In this document: positions 52,201-60,839 of the stretch, piece after piece
Layout: every line of letters begins with the position of its first letter
Position numbering within the stretch: position 1 is the stretch's first letter
DNA from: Apostichopus japonicus
Lineage: Eukaryota > Echinodermata > Holothuroidea > Aspidochirotida > Stichopodidae
NCBI RefSeq assembly: GCF_037975245.1
Contig: NC_092563.1
Coordinates: forward strand, 10,195,001 to 10,259,000
Direction of reading: 5' to 3'
Length of the DNA: 64,000 bases
Translations under genes and position numbers: made by a program
Notes under the pieces: model-generated
What the model saw: only the letters and a program-made list of their open reading frames with translations
Told to the model about the DNA's origin: nothing
Database searches by the model: none

Positions 52201-55200
52201 CTGATTGTATGTAGATATATCTACTACACAGGTGGACATGCCGTTTTGTATAATGTATGTGTACGTGTCTATGTAAGGGTATTAAACCTAAGTATGTGCG
52301 TGTATAGTGCTTTAACAAGAAGAATTGTCACGAACTTCTCTTTAGTCATACGGTTAGGAATTCAGACTTGTTTGGTGTAGGGCGTAGGACGTAGGGCTTC
52401 CCTGCTCAGGTGTCAAAGTGTGAGCTAAAAATCAAAGACACTAATTTTAAGATAACGTCCACATCAAAATTGCAACATGGATGAAATTTCCCCTAAACCA
52501 CAATGTTCACTCACTGTCACAGTGGTGGGTGTTGTCTTGGGCATGGAACTATGTGTCTCTGTATCCAAGGGTGACGGCATCACAGCGGTGAAAGATCATA
52601 CAACCAAATGTGGGATCATATTTGATGCTCCATTGATTGCCTACTGTGGATCCATGTACAAGATATAATGAAATAAACGACACATAGTTTACGTTTCATT
52701 TGCGATCAGTTCGATAGTATCCTGTATAACTCTTGTTTATCAAAAAAAAATGTATAATCTTTCAGAAGTCCTTAATCTTTCAGAGTTTCCTTTTAATCTT
52801 TCAGAGTTAAAAAGAGATCATTTTTCATAATATTGATGACACCTATATACAAAGTCTTTAACTTGAATGATAACGGTTACTAAAATTCTTTTGGTTCATG
52901 CAGCGAGACAGGCGTGTGGAAGGTGAGACCCTCGAACAACAAATCGGACGTGTTCTTGGTGCAGTTGGACCTAGCCTTATGATGACCGGAGTATCTGAAG
53001 GAGTGTCTTTCTTCCTCGGTAAGCTTAAACTATCAACCCCCTCACTGTTTCTCTTCCCTTCATGCAGGTTTATCTTTTACTGGATTAATATTGATGAAAT
53101 GGTTCACATATTATTATAAATGTCTGGAATGGATGTATTTATTAATTAATGGAGTTATCCCTTAATTTAGGTCACCGGTATTACCCCCCAGATATGCTGC
53201 AAATCTATTGATTGTCACTTCCAACTGTATGGATACAAGCTTCAGCGAACATTTCCCTTAATTTTATATATATTGAATTGTCTAATTTATAGCACTCCTG
53301 AATGTCTCGATAGCCTATAATATTTGGAGGATCAGAATTCTATGGAGCTATTTTTGACCACTGTTAGCATCTTTGAATTGAGGCCAATACTGATGACCAA
53401 TTGATCATAGTACAAATCTTTAAAAATCTCTTATCTGTGGAAACAAAAGGGCAAAGTGGCTTGCAAAGATTAGTCAATCATAAGAATGAACTGACAATAG
53501 AAAGCAAAGTGTTATTGAATCTATTTTTCCAGGGGCCTTGACTCAGATGCCTGCAGTCAAGACATTTGCCCTCTACGCTGGACTGGCTGTATTATTGGAT
53601 TTTGTTCTCCAAGTGACGGCATTTGTTGCTCTGTTGACCCTTGACAGCAAGAGGCAGAGGGTAAGTTGGTAAGATAGCTCCATGTCGAGGATATTTACCT
53701 GATTGGATGCAACTCTGACGGGAAAAACTTGAATGATAACCAAGAATAGAGAATAAGAATTTGGCATCCTAACGATTTTTTTTTTTTTTTGCGGAAGTCA
53801 ATTTAAACTAGAGATTGGATTGGCAGTATACAGTATTATAATTATGGCCATATACCAATGACAAAATATGTTTCTATTTACATATGATCATCTGAGAGTG
53901 TCGATTTTAAATTGGCTAAATTCACGCACCCTTGAAGAACCACGTTGCACTTGTTATAATCTTCTTACATGCTCATTGAAAGTGTGTATCTTTTTTTTTG
54001 TACTTGCAGAAGGGACGTCTTGATGTGCTTTGCTGTTTCCCGCCAAGAAACAAAGACCCTGTGCCTATTAAAGCAGGACTTATCCAAAGCTTCATGAAAA
54101 AATACATGGGTCCCTTTCTCCTTAACGACATTGTACGACCATGTGTGGTAAGTATCTTGAGTGGTTGCGTTATCTAAGAGGAGCGTATAGTGTTTGGAAG
54201 GATGACGGAACAGGTTTTAGGAGTTAAATGGTCCTCACCGCCCCTCCACATAAAACATTCGGGTATATCTACTTTACAACCCACCACCGCGCATTGAGTA
54301 TACCGTATCACAGCTCGATGATCCAGAGTATTTATTTATAGGCCATCAAATGAGGCAACGATCCATCGCATCCTTTGATTTCTGCCAAGCTAATTCAGAT
54401 CGGTTAGCCCCTGTTGTTAGTTCCTCCACTGCTATCCCTAATACAAACATTCCATGTGTCTCTGCTGCACCGTAACGCATAACTTTTCACTTAATTTCTC
54501 TTCTCAACTTACAGCTGGTACTCTTTTTATTCTTGACGTGCATGTTCACCGCTTTCAGCTTCAAAGTTAACATTGGATTGGATCAAAATCTGGCAATGCC
54601 AAGGGTAAGTTAAACTGGACAGACTGAACAGAACTATTCTTCTATTTATGCGGGAATTTGAAGTGAACATATACCTGCATGATGATGAACCGATACTTGA
54701 GTGGTGTCAAGTGCACAACCGTAACTCATCGATTTCAAGTGAACTAGTGTAATCAACAGTTCAAAACTGTGACCTAAACGGCTAAAGTTTCACCGTCGTC
54801 GCCAAAGATGTGCAAAGTGCAAAACCATCAACGCACTCCAATCGATTGAAAATTGTACACATAAAACAATCATAAAAAAATGCAACTGTAACTCTAGGCA
54901 AGTGAGAGTATACAACCGTAACTCTAGGCAAGTAAGAGTACATGCACAACCGTAACTCTATGCAAGTAAGAGTACACAACCGTAACTCTAGGCAAGTGAG
55001 AGTATACAACCGTAACTCTAGGCAAGTAAGAGTACACAACCGTAACTCTAGGCAAGTAAGAGTACACAACCGTAACTCTATGCAAGTAAGAGTACACAAC
55101 CGTAACTCTAGGCAAGTAAGAGTACACAACCGTAACTCTAGGCAAGTAAGAGTACACAACCGTAACTCTAGGCAAGTAAGAGTACATAACCGTAACTCTA

Positions 55201-58200
55201 TGCAAGTAAGAGTATACAACCGTAACTCTAGGCAAGAAAGAGTACACAACCGTAACTCTAGGCAAGTAAGAGTACACAGCTGTAACTCTATGCAAGTAAG
55301 AGTACACAACCGTAACTCTATGTAAGTAAGAGTACACAACCGTAATTCTAGGCAAGTAAGAGTACACAACCGTAACTCTAGGCAAGTGAGAGTACACAAC
55401 CGCAACTCTAGGCAAGTGAGAGTATACAACCGTAACTCTAGGCAAGTAAGAGTACATGCACAACCGTAACTCTATGCAAGTAAGAGTACACAACCGTAAT
55501 TCTAGGCAAGTAAGAGTACACAACCGTAACTCTAGGCAAGTGAGAGTACACAACCGCAACTCTAGGCAAGTGAGAGTATACAACCGTAACTCTAGGCAAG
55601 TAAGAGTACATGCACAACCGTAACTCTAGGCAAGTAAGAGTACACAACCATAACGCTATAGGCAATAAAGAGTACACAACCGAGAACCAAGCGAGAAAAG
55701 TTAATAATTTACAACTCTATTCTGTGTTGCTAACTTGTGCGTACAAGCAACGCCAACTTGCTTTCATTGGTTTCCTTGTCATTTTGCTGAAGTTTAGATT
55801 TTCTTCCAGTACAATCTTCTACTGGTTTATTGTGGAAGCCTATTATGATGTTCGTTTGTTTATGGGCTCCATTTTTTTTTAACACAACCTCTTCTTTCTT
55901 CCCAAACAGGATTCTTATTGTATCGACTATTTTGGTGCCTTGGGCAAATACATGAAGGTTGGACCACCGGTTTATTTTGTTACAACTGAAGGATACGATT
56001 TTTCTGAGATCGAAAAACAAAATTATGTCTGTGGCGGCGCTGGATGTGAAGAAAAGTCTCTTTCTCAACAAATCTATTATGCGTCATTAATATCAGAGCA
56101 GTAAGATTGTCTTTTTTTAATATGATTCAATTTGATTATGTAAACATTGCACTGATTAACTTATAGGTATGTCGCCAGATCGTATATTCACACATTACCG
56201 TAGAAGAAAGTCTAGGCAAACAGCCTAGAGCTGAGAACCTACATCACAGTATATAAATGTAGCATATTATATGGTAGTTGTGTGGAAGACAATATATATA
56301 ATCAAAATGGTGATTTTGGAACCCCATCACATTCTACCTCTCTATGATATAGCTGAAAATTTCAATCTAAAGGTTATTACACTACAGATATGAGGTATAC
56401 ACTGTTGTTGACATACAAAACGATGAAGTTTTTATATTATTTTATTTTATTGATTGACACTCAACACTCTCAGTGATATATGTATCTATGGAACATCGAG
56501 TTTAATGCAATATTGATTTTGTCAAAGTATCAATTTTTCGTTATCTCATTGTTTTCTAGCACAAGGATAGCTCAGCCTGCGTCTTCGTGGATTGATGATT
56601 ATTTCGATTGGTTACGACCTGGCCTACTGTCTAGCTCTTGCTGCAGAACCTTTACTGTAGGGCCAAATAAAGATGAGTTTTGTCCCTCTGCAGATCCAGG
56701 TAAATCCATGTCATTAGCGTCCCATTACAGAACGATTTCTCAGAATATGTATTATTCTGTTAATTGATGGAAGTTCCTTGTGTATAATCACCTTGTTCTG
56801 CAATTTCTCAGATGTGAATCCGTTATCGTGTGCATCTTGTCTACCCCGAAGCCAAGCCAATGAACGCCCCTCATCTGAACAGTTTGAAGAATTTCTGCCC
56901 CTCTTCTTGGATGACGTGCCTAATGAAATCTGTAACAAGGGGTAAGATCTTGAAGATCAACATTGTAAGAAACCGAAGATCTCAAAAGCTCCTTCATGAA
57001 AGATAAACAGCCAAAATAACAATACAATGTACCGAATCTATGAAGCAGTAATATGTTCTGGTTGTAACATAAACATTACTAGAATGGGTAGTGATGATGT
57101 CACAGTGGTCATATGTATTTTGGAATGAGATCTTGTAACTCCATGGATTGCTTACATATTTACTTTTATTTTCTCCTGAACAGAGGAAGCGCTGCTTACG
57201 GTGGTGCTGTAAAGTTTAATAATGAAACAGCGAAGAAAGTCATTAAATGTAAGTAAAATTGGCATGTTTCATGGAGAAGATAAAAAAAAAACATTGTTAC
57301 TTTATAGAATTCAAAGTGTTACGGAGAAATGAAGCTGAGGTAGTTCTTAAGAATTCATCATCATCATAATCATTTTTATCAGAATGTGGCTCTCTCCGCG
57401 TGAAATCGTTTTTTCCTTTCAGTACCCCGTTTTCCAGTTGTTTATTTTTTTCCGTTTTACTTTGAAAATTGTTTGACAGACAGATATATGGAACGCGACA
57501 AGGGCAAACTTATTTCGTTGCTAAGTTTAACGTAAGTTTAGACAACGACGTGAGTTTAGACAACGGAAGTTTAGACATTAACGTGAGTTTGAGCCACAGC
57601 GTGGTAAAACAGCAGCAACAACTTTAGTTTAGACAACGAAATAAGTTTGTCCTTTTCGCGTTCCATATATGGCTGTTCTCGTGCATCGACTGGGATACAT
57701 TTTATCAACAACTTATTTATTTTTTCTCTTTCAGCTACCTATTTTATGACTTACCATACACCCTTGGTCATCTCAGATGATTACATCACAGCCTTAATAG
57801 AGGCACGAGCTCTTGCTGATTCCATCACCGAAGAAATGAAGAAAGCACCAAATATAACTAACACCGACTTTAGTGTCTGGCCTTACAGGTATGGGAGTTA
57901 TGCACCACGCGTTACTAAAGTATAGCAAGTTAACTTCAATGAGTAGAATAAAAGGGCTAAATATTATTAGTAAAAACGGATAGATTCAGCAATTGCGACT
58001 ATAGCAATAAAGAAGATGAAAAAGGTTTTAACTTTGGTTTCAAGTTATGTTTTCAGGATTGCATATAGTATATCTACTATTAACTTGCACCCTACTCCAT
58101 GTCAGCATACCAACTTCTCTATGCCAAATGCAAAGATAAGAAGAACTTCAATGGGCTTGTGATACTCTCATATGATGTAACACCTTCATGATCATTCGGT

Positions 58201-59507
58201 TACAGTCTCAATTTAAGTTGACTGGGGTCGAGATTTGTGTTTGGTTTTTCGTGCCCATGGTTCTTTCGTACATGAGTGGCTTTCAAATAAGTAAATCTCT
58301 AAAGCATTTCTATAAATGTAACAGAAGGCTTAATGTTAAACAAGGAGTAGCCTATGTATTTCTTTCCATTTCGAATTATTTAATCGTAACAGACTTATTT
58401 TAATATTTTCTGTCTCTTCTGTTTCTTTTTTAGTTTGGTGTATGTTTACTACGAACAATACCTGACAATGGTTAACGATGGCATTATAAACCTGATTATT
58501 GCTGTTATACCTATCTTCATCGCCAGTATGTTGATGCTTGGGTTTGATCTGGTCTCGGCCGGCATTATTATTTTGAACATTCTCATGATAGTGATCAACA
58601 CTCTCGGTGTTATGTATCTATGGAACATTGAGTTTAATGCACTATCGCTGGTTAATCTCATTATGGTGAGTTATATATAGTAACAAATAATAATAATAAT
58701 AAGATCTGTTATGAAATTAAATAGGATGAATGGAAAAAGTGTAATAACAATATGATTATAATACGCTGTGGCTGGTAAAGTTAGTTCATTGCGTGGCAAA
58801 GTGCCAGATTCATAATTGGAGCAGTGCGATATGCGTAAAGATGGCGCAATCTAACCGCACAATTGTTATTAAACTGTTTAGCCAGCCGACAGTAGTTTAT
58901 GTACACGAAATTACGACAATAACCGGTGCAATTGTCGCCATTATTCCATTCGGCATCTACTTGTTCAAAAATTCCGTGAAACACAACATTTTCATGTATT
59001 AATGCGCGATTGTTTTTTTTTTTCAGGCCGTTGGGATGTCAGTAGAGTTCGTGTCTCACACTACGAGGACGTTTAAAAACTGTACCCTTCCAACACGCAA
59101 AGAGAGGTCGTTGTACGCATTGCACGTCATGGGAAGTTCTGTAAGTATATACTGTGTATCGTATACTGCATTGGAGCTTAGTCTTCCATTTCAAGCGTTT
59201 CACTCCTTTCACAAACGATATTAAACCGAAAGAACACGACATTGCTCAGTGACATACTTATTTTCTAATTGTTGTGTCTTTTGATTTTACTGTATTTTTT
59301 TTCCATTATATATTGTGAATTTGAAGGGTTTTCCCCCATTTTGTCGAATATGATCGGTCTCGTTTGAGGTTTCCATAAATATGTGTTTCATATATGAAAG
59401 TATTATTGTTTGGAAGTATAAGTCGGTGACATATTACACATAAATTTATTCTTTTTTTTTTACGGTACCCGGTAGCTTATATTTATCTCAAAGACCTAAT
59501 TGTATCC

Positions 59508-59590
<83 letters not shown>

Positions 59591-60595
59591 ATATTTTGCG
59601 TTATTGAAAATAGTGCCACTTGATATAAACGTAAATTACAACAATATTTTTTTTTAGTTTATTGCTATTTTTGTTTACTCCTACAGGTTCTGAGTGGTGT
59701 TGCTATGACAAATCTGCCCGGTATTATTGTGCTAGCCTTCGCTAAATCTCAAGTCTTTGAGGTGTTTTATTTCCGTATGTTCCTGACCATAACTCTATCT
59801 GGGACATGGCATGGACTAGTATTCTTACCAGTCGTTCTGAGTTATATTGGTAAGTCAGCCTCTGCGTCACTTCAGACCAAAGTCTTCAAATTCAAAGATG
59901 ACGACGGACGACGACGACGTTAATGACGATACAATAATTTCCCCAGACTAATCTGGTCTCTAGATCTTGTGGAAGTTTTCATCGCCAGTTTCAACTTGTT
60001 TTGGTGCATTTTCCTAAGTGGTCACATTGGCGGATTTGATATTTGATGTTATATGATCTGTGTTGTTGACTAAGCGCACGGTCCAAACACTGTGATAGAT
60101 GAATTGCTTATCCTTAGGAGTTGTTTCTCGGAAGGTGACAGTGGCGTAAAATATCCAATCTGGAATGATTGTCAGTGGTTTGTAACAGTTTACGACTAAG
60201 AAACATAAAATGTGGTGCCCACCTCCCATTCCATGTATTTCATTCATTACTTCGCAGGTCCGGGTGTCAATAAAGCAAGACTATACGAAGAACAACAGCG
60301 AAAGGTTGAAGAATTAGGTACCCTCTCTCTCAGTGACGGGAAGCTCAAAGCACCGGAGACAGACAGGTTTGACGAACATGACGAAGTCATATTGAAGGCA
60401 CCAGAAGAAGGAGATTACGAAAATACTGCTATGGAAATTGACGAAGAGGAAATGAGAGTAGAAAAAAACCATAACGAAACCAACGAAGCTATGGAACTCG
60501 CCGAAGAGGATATCGAAAAAGAGGTTTCCATGGACCATCGAAGTGATCAAGATAATGAAGATGCGATAAGTGTTAACAGTAATACACAGTTATAA
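40730..60595 (+). CDS. NPC1: NPC1-type intracellular cholesterol transporter, 21 coding exons
   Basis: NPC1 takes sterol from NPC2 in the lysosome lumen and moves it to the limiting membrane. Exons are listed separately; they total 4200 nt (1399 codons plus stop) with agreeing phases. Order of domains: signal peptide (1-23), cysteine-rich N-terminal sterol domain (about 34-263), proline-rich linker (267-278), TM1 (287-311), TM2 (375-397), first luminal domain with RTEQ (429-432), sterol-sensing domain (about 648-815), second luminal domain with [11 protein letters not shown], and the C-terminal RND-like membrane bundle ending LPVVLSYIG. An acidic tail of about 100 residues follows. The usual length is near 1280, so the excess is mostly this tail. 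It ends SVNSNTQL and lacks the terminal LLNF lysosomal signal of vertebrate NPC1. In the sterol pocket the human Gln79 equivalent (CCDGDQ) is kept, but the Asn41 position before the next cysteine is Phe. NPC1L1 is an alternative name for a paralogue; overall similarity favours NPC1. Confidence 0.95.
41545..41811 (+). repeat. 23 bp minisatellite in NPC1 intron 1
   Basis: Unit of the type catcgaatgatccatggaat plus aac or ctc, about 11 copies. Open frames on both strands reflect it. Confidence 0.95.
42106..42168 (+). repeat. (TA)n microsatellite
   Basis: About 31 uninterrupted TA units in NPC1 intron 1. Confidence 0.97.
42975..43141 (+). repeat. 10 bp repeat tgatttgatg
   Basis: About 16 copies with occasional loss of five bases and t-to-c change. 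In NPC1 intron 1. Confidence 0.95.
44112..45077 (+). CDS. NPC1: NPC1 exon 2: N-terminal sterol domain, linker, TM1
   Basis: Acceptor gtttcag; donor TCTGAG|gtaggt; 322 codons, phase 0 at both ends. Contains [25 protein letters not shown] and CSCQDC, which mark the NPC1 N-terminal domain. The single exon carries the whole domain plus TM1. Confidence 0.95.
45165..45250 (+). repeat. Dispersed-repeat fragment with ctgaaga...gaaacgtc motif
   Basis: The phrase cctctgaagagg, then atcgaaacgtcagtc resembles a motif found at the ends of many invertebrate retroelements. In NPC1 intron 2, about 90 bp after exon 2. Confidence 0.35.
45729..46091 (+). CDS. NPC1: NPC1 exon 3: TM2 and start of first luminal domain
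   Basis: Acceptor ctttcag; donor AGCGAG|gttcga; 121 codons, phase 0. Contains [31 protein letters not shown] and FYRTEQ, all conserved in NPC1. Confidence 0.95.
46871..47097 (+). CDS. NPC1: NPC1 exon 4: first luminal domain
   Basis: Acceptor ttttcag; donor ATGAA|gtaagt; phase 0 in, 2 out. Encodes [20 protein letters not shown] and HFVYCMK. Confidence 0.92.
47350..47450 (+). CDS. NPC1: NPC1 exon 5: first luminal domain
   Basis: Acceptor tttatcag; donor AATG|gtaaga; phase 2 in, 1 out. Encodes [19 protein letters not shown], matching the FGGPVFPW-LGGY segment of NPC1. Confidence 0.92.
47877..48040 (+). CDS. NPC1: NPC1 exon 6: first luminal domain
   Basis: Acceptor ccataag after a long pyrimidine tract; donor TCCGAG|gtaaga; phase 1 in, 0 out. 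Encodes AVTFLNNNY and [12 protein letters not shown]. Confidence 0.92.
48413..48448 (+). repeat. (TA)n microsatellite
   Basis: About 18 TA units in NPC1 intron 6. Confidence 0.95.
48567..49248. repeat. Inverted-repeat cluster in NPC1 intron 6
   Basis: Segment 48567-48655 (gttcgatacaggtgacaaac and on) recurs inverted at about 49085-49172. Segment 48790-48866 (ataaacaagcgaatattttt and on) recurs inverted at about 49176-49245. The second segment contains the perfect palindrome ggagtggtcaccactcc. In the inverted copy the two segments abut; in the plus copy a tRNA-like SINE lies between them. Confidence 0.8.
48646..48775 (+). mobile_element. tRNA-derived SINE, plus copy
   Basis: A tRNA-like head (48646-48720) has box A-like tagcctagtggttagg and box B ggttcgaatcc. 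It is followed by the tail tttttcactgttcttgattt also seen in the copy near 52.1 kb. This copy carries a 2 bp insertion and several changes in the stems. Confidence 0.75.
49244..49300 (+). repeat. (TA)n microsatellite
   Basis: TA run with small interruptions at the edge of the inverted-repeat cluster. Confidence 0.93.
51137..51265 (+). CDS. NPC1: NPC1 exon 7: TM3, start of sterol-sensing domain
   Basis: Acceptor tttacag; donor CTAATG|gtatgt; 43 codons, phase 0. Encodes [14 protein letters not shown] and the membrane segment [20 protein letters not shown]. Confidence 0.93.
51867..52049 (+). CDS. NPC1: NPC1 exon 8: sterol-sensing domain, GC donor
   Basis: Acceptor tcctag; 61 codons, phase 0. 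Encodes [19 protein letters not shown], the core sterol-sensing segment. The donor is TATCAG|gcaagt, so this is a GC-AG intron. Protein continuity YQ|RDRR with exon 9 matches the YQRDER of the family, which fixes the junction. Confidence 0.93.
52075..52201 (-). mobile_element. tRNA-derived SINE, minus copy with intact cloverleaf
   Basis: The reverse complement of 52130-52201 (72 nt) folds as a tRNA: acceptor GCGTCCA/TGGAGGC with one mismatch, D arm, anticodon stem TCCGC/GCGGG with loop GTACAGA (anticodon ACA), and T arm CCGGG-TTCGAAT-CCCGG. The tail ttttcactgttcttaatttt follows, as in the plus copy, so it is a SINE and not a lone tRNA gene. Confidence 0.8.
52904..53018 (+). CDS. NPC1: NPC1 exon 9: sterol-sensing domain
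   Basis: Acceptor catgcag; donor CCTCG|gtaagc; phase 0 in, 1 out. Encodes [18 protein letters not shown] and SEGVSFFL. Confidence 0.95.
53533..53660 (+). CDS. NPC1: NPC1 exon 10: end of sterol-sensing domain
   Basis: Acceptor tttccag; donor CAGAGG|gtaagt; phase 1 in, 0 out. Encodes [20 protein letters not shown] and LDSKRQR. Confidence 0.95.
54010..54147 (+). CDS. NPC1: NPC1 exon 11: cytosolic loop
   Basis: Acceptor cttgcag; donor TGTGTG|gtaagt; 46 codons, phase 0. Encodes RLDVLCCF and the approach to the next membrane helix (KKYMGPFLL). Confidence 0.93.
54515..54604 (+). CDS. NPC1: NPC1 exon 12: TM before second luminal domain
   Basis: Acceptor cttacag; donor CCAAGG|gtaagt; 30 codons, phase 0. 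Encodes [15 protein letters not shown] and [10 protein letters not shown]. Confidence 0.93.
54890..55680 (+). repeat. 30 bp minisatellite in NPC1 intron 12
   Basis: About 26 copies of a unit containing taactctaggcaagtaagag then tacacaaccg. Because 30 is a multiple of 3, three frames stay open and give long false ORFs on both strands. A longer variant with acatgcacaacc recurs near 54939, 55454 and 55608, so blocks were duplicated. Confidence 0.97.
55910..56100 (+). CDS. NPC1: NPC1 exon 13: second luminal domain
   Basis: Acceptor caaacag; donor GAGCA|gtaaga; phase 0 in, 2 out. Encodes VGPPVYFV and the cysteine pair of VCGGAGCEE. Confidence 0.95.
56480..56509 (+). pseudogene. Copy of part of NPC1 exon 18 in intron 13
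   Basis: Thirty bases (atgtatctatggaacatcga and on) match 58612-58641 of exon 18 at 29 of 30 positions and would encode [10 protein letters not shown]. The match fades over the next ten bases. A TGA lies in frame just before the ATG. It looks like a remnant of an exon or gene-segment duplication. Confidence 0.75.
56560..56699 (+). CDS. NPC1: NPC1 exon 14: second luminal domain
   Basis: Acceptor ttttctag; donor GATCCAG|gtaaat; phase 2 in, 1 out. Encodes [15 protein letters not shown] and SSCCR, hallmarks of NPC1. Confidence 0.95.
56812..56941 (+). CDS. NPC1: NPC1 exon 15: second luminal domain
   Basis: Acceptor tttctcag; donor AAGGG|gtaaga; phase 1 in, 2 out. Encodes CASCLPR and [16 protein letters not shown]. 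Confidence 0.93.
57184..57248 (+). CDS. NPC1: NPC1 exon 16: second luminal domain
   Basis: Acceptor ctgaacag; donor TAAAT|gtaagt; 65 nt, phase 2 in, 1 out. Encodes [12 protein letters not shown], matching GKGGHAAY of the family. Confidence 0.9.
57735..57888 (+). CDS. NPC1: NPC1 exon 17: second luminal domain
   Basis: Acceptor ctttcag; donor TACAG|gtatgg; phase 1 in, 2 out. Encodes [20 protein letters not shown]. Confidence 0.95.
58434..58665 (+). CDS. NPC1: NPC1 exon 18: C-terminal membrane bundle
   Basis: Acceptor tttttag; donor ATTATG|gtgagt; phase 2 in, 0 out. Encodes [10 protein letters not shown] and three hydrophobic stretches, ending [10 protein letters not shown]. Confidence 0.95.
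59027..59140 (+). CDS. NPC1: NPC1 exon 19: C-terminal membrane bundle
   Basis: Acceptor tttcag after a T run; donor AGTTCT|gtaagt; 38 codons, phase 0. Encodes [14 protein letters not shown] and ALHVMGSS, matching GISVEFCSHITRAF of the family. Confidence 0.95.
59509..59587 (+). repeat. (TA)n microsatellite
   Basis: About 39 TA units in NPC1 intron 19, the longest such run in the window. Confidence 0.97.
59687..59849 (+). CDS. NPC1: NPC1 exon 20: last membrane helices
   Basis: Acceptor cctacag; donor ATTG|gtaagt; phase 0 in, 1 out. Encodes [20 protein letters not shown] and [11 protein letters not shown]. Confidence 0.96.
60258..60595 (+). CDS. NPC1: NPC1 exon 21: acidic C-terminal tail
   Basis: Acceptor ttcgcag; phase 1 in; TAA at 60593-60595. 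Begins [14 protein letters not shown], like GPSVNKAK in NPC1. It then diverges into about 95 residues rich in Glu and Asp and ends SVNSNTQL. Confidence 0.9.
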
Positions 60596-60839
60596 TGAAA
60601 TATTTATTCCTCACAAATTACCTATGTTGGAACAGCTGTAAGCATGTAAAGACGCAGACCATAATTAGCAGTAACTTGGACGTAGCATATTCAATTTCTC
60701 TCTCCGTTCTTAATCACTCATAAATGAACAGGAGAAGGAACAAATACCAATGAAGTCGACGAACTGACAGTAAAAACAATTGATCCTGATAATGATATCC
60801 ATGCAGCTTATCCACATTGCCAATTTCCATACCCATTTA
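60596..60839 (+). other. 3' flank of NPC1, probable UTR
   Basis: No AATAAA or ATTAAA is present before the minisatellite begins. The transcript either uses a variant signal or runs into the repeat. Confidence 0.4.

Noticed and set aside
54782-55583. ORFs of about 215 codons on the minus strand and 127 on the plus strand
   Set aside because: They are the 30 bp minisatellite read in frame, with a 10-residue repeat in every frame and no start context or family.
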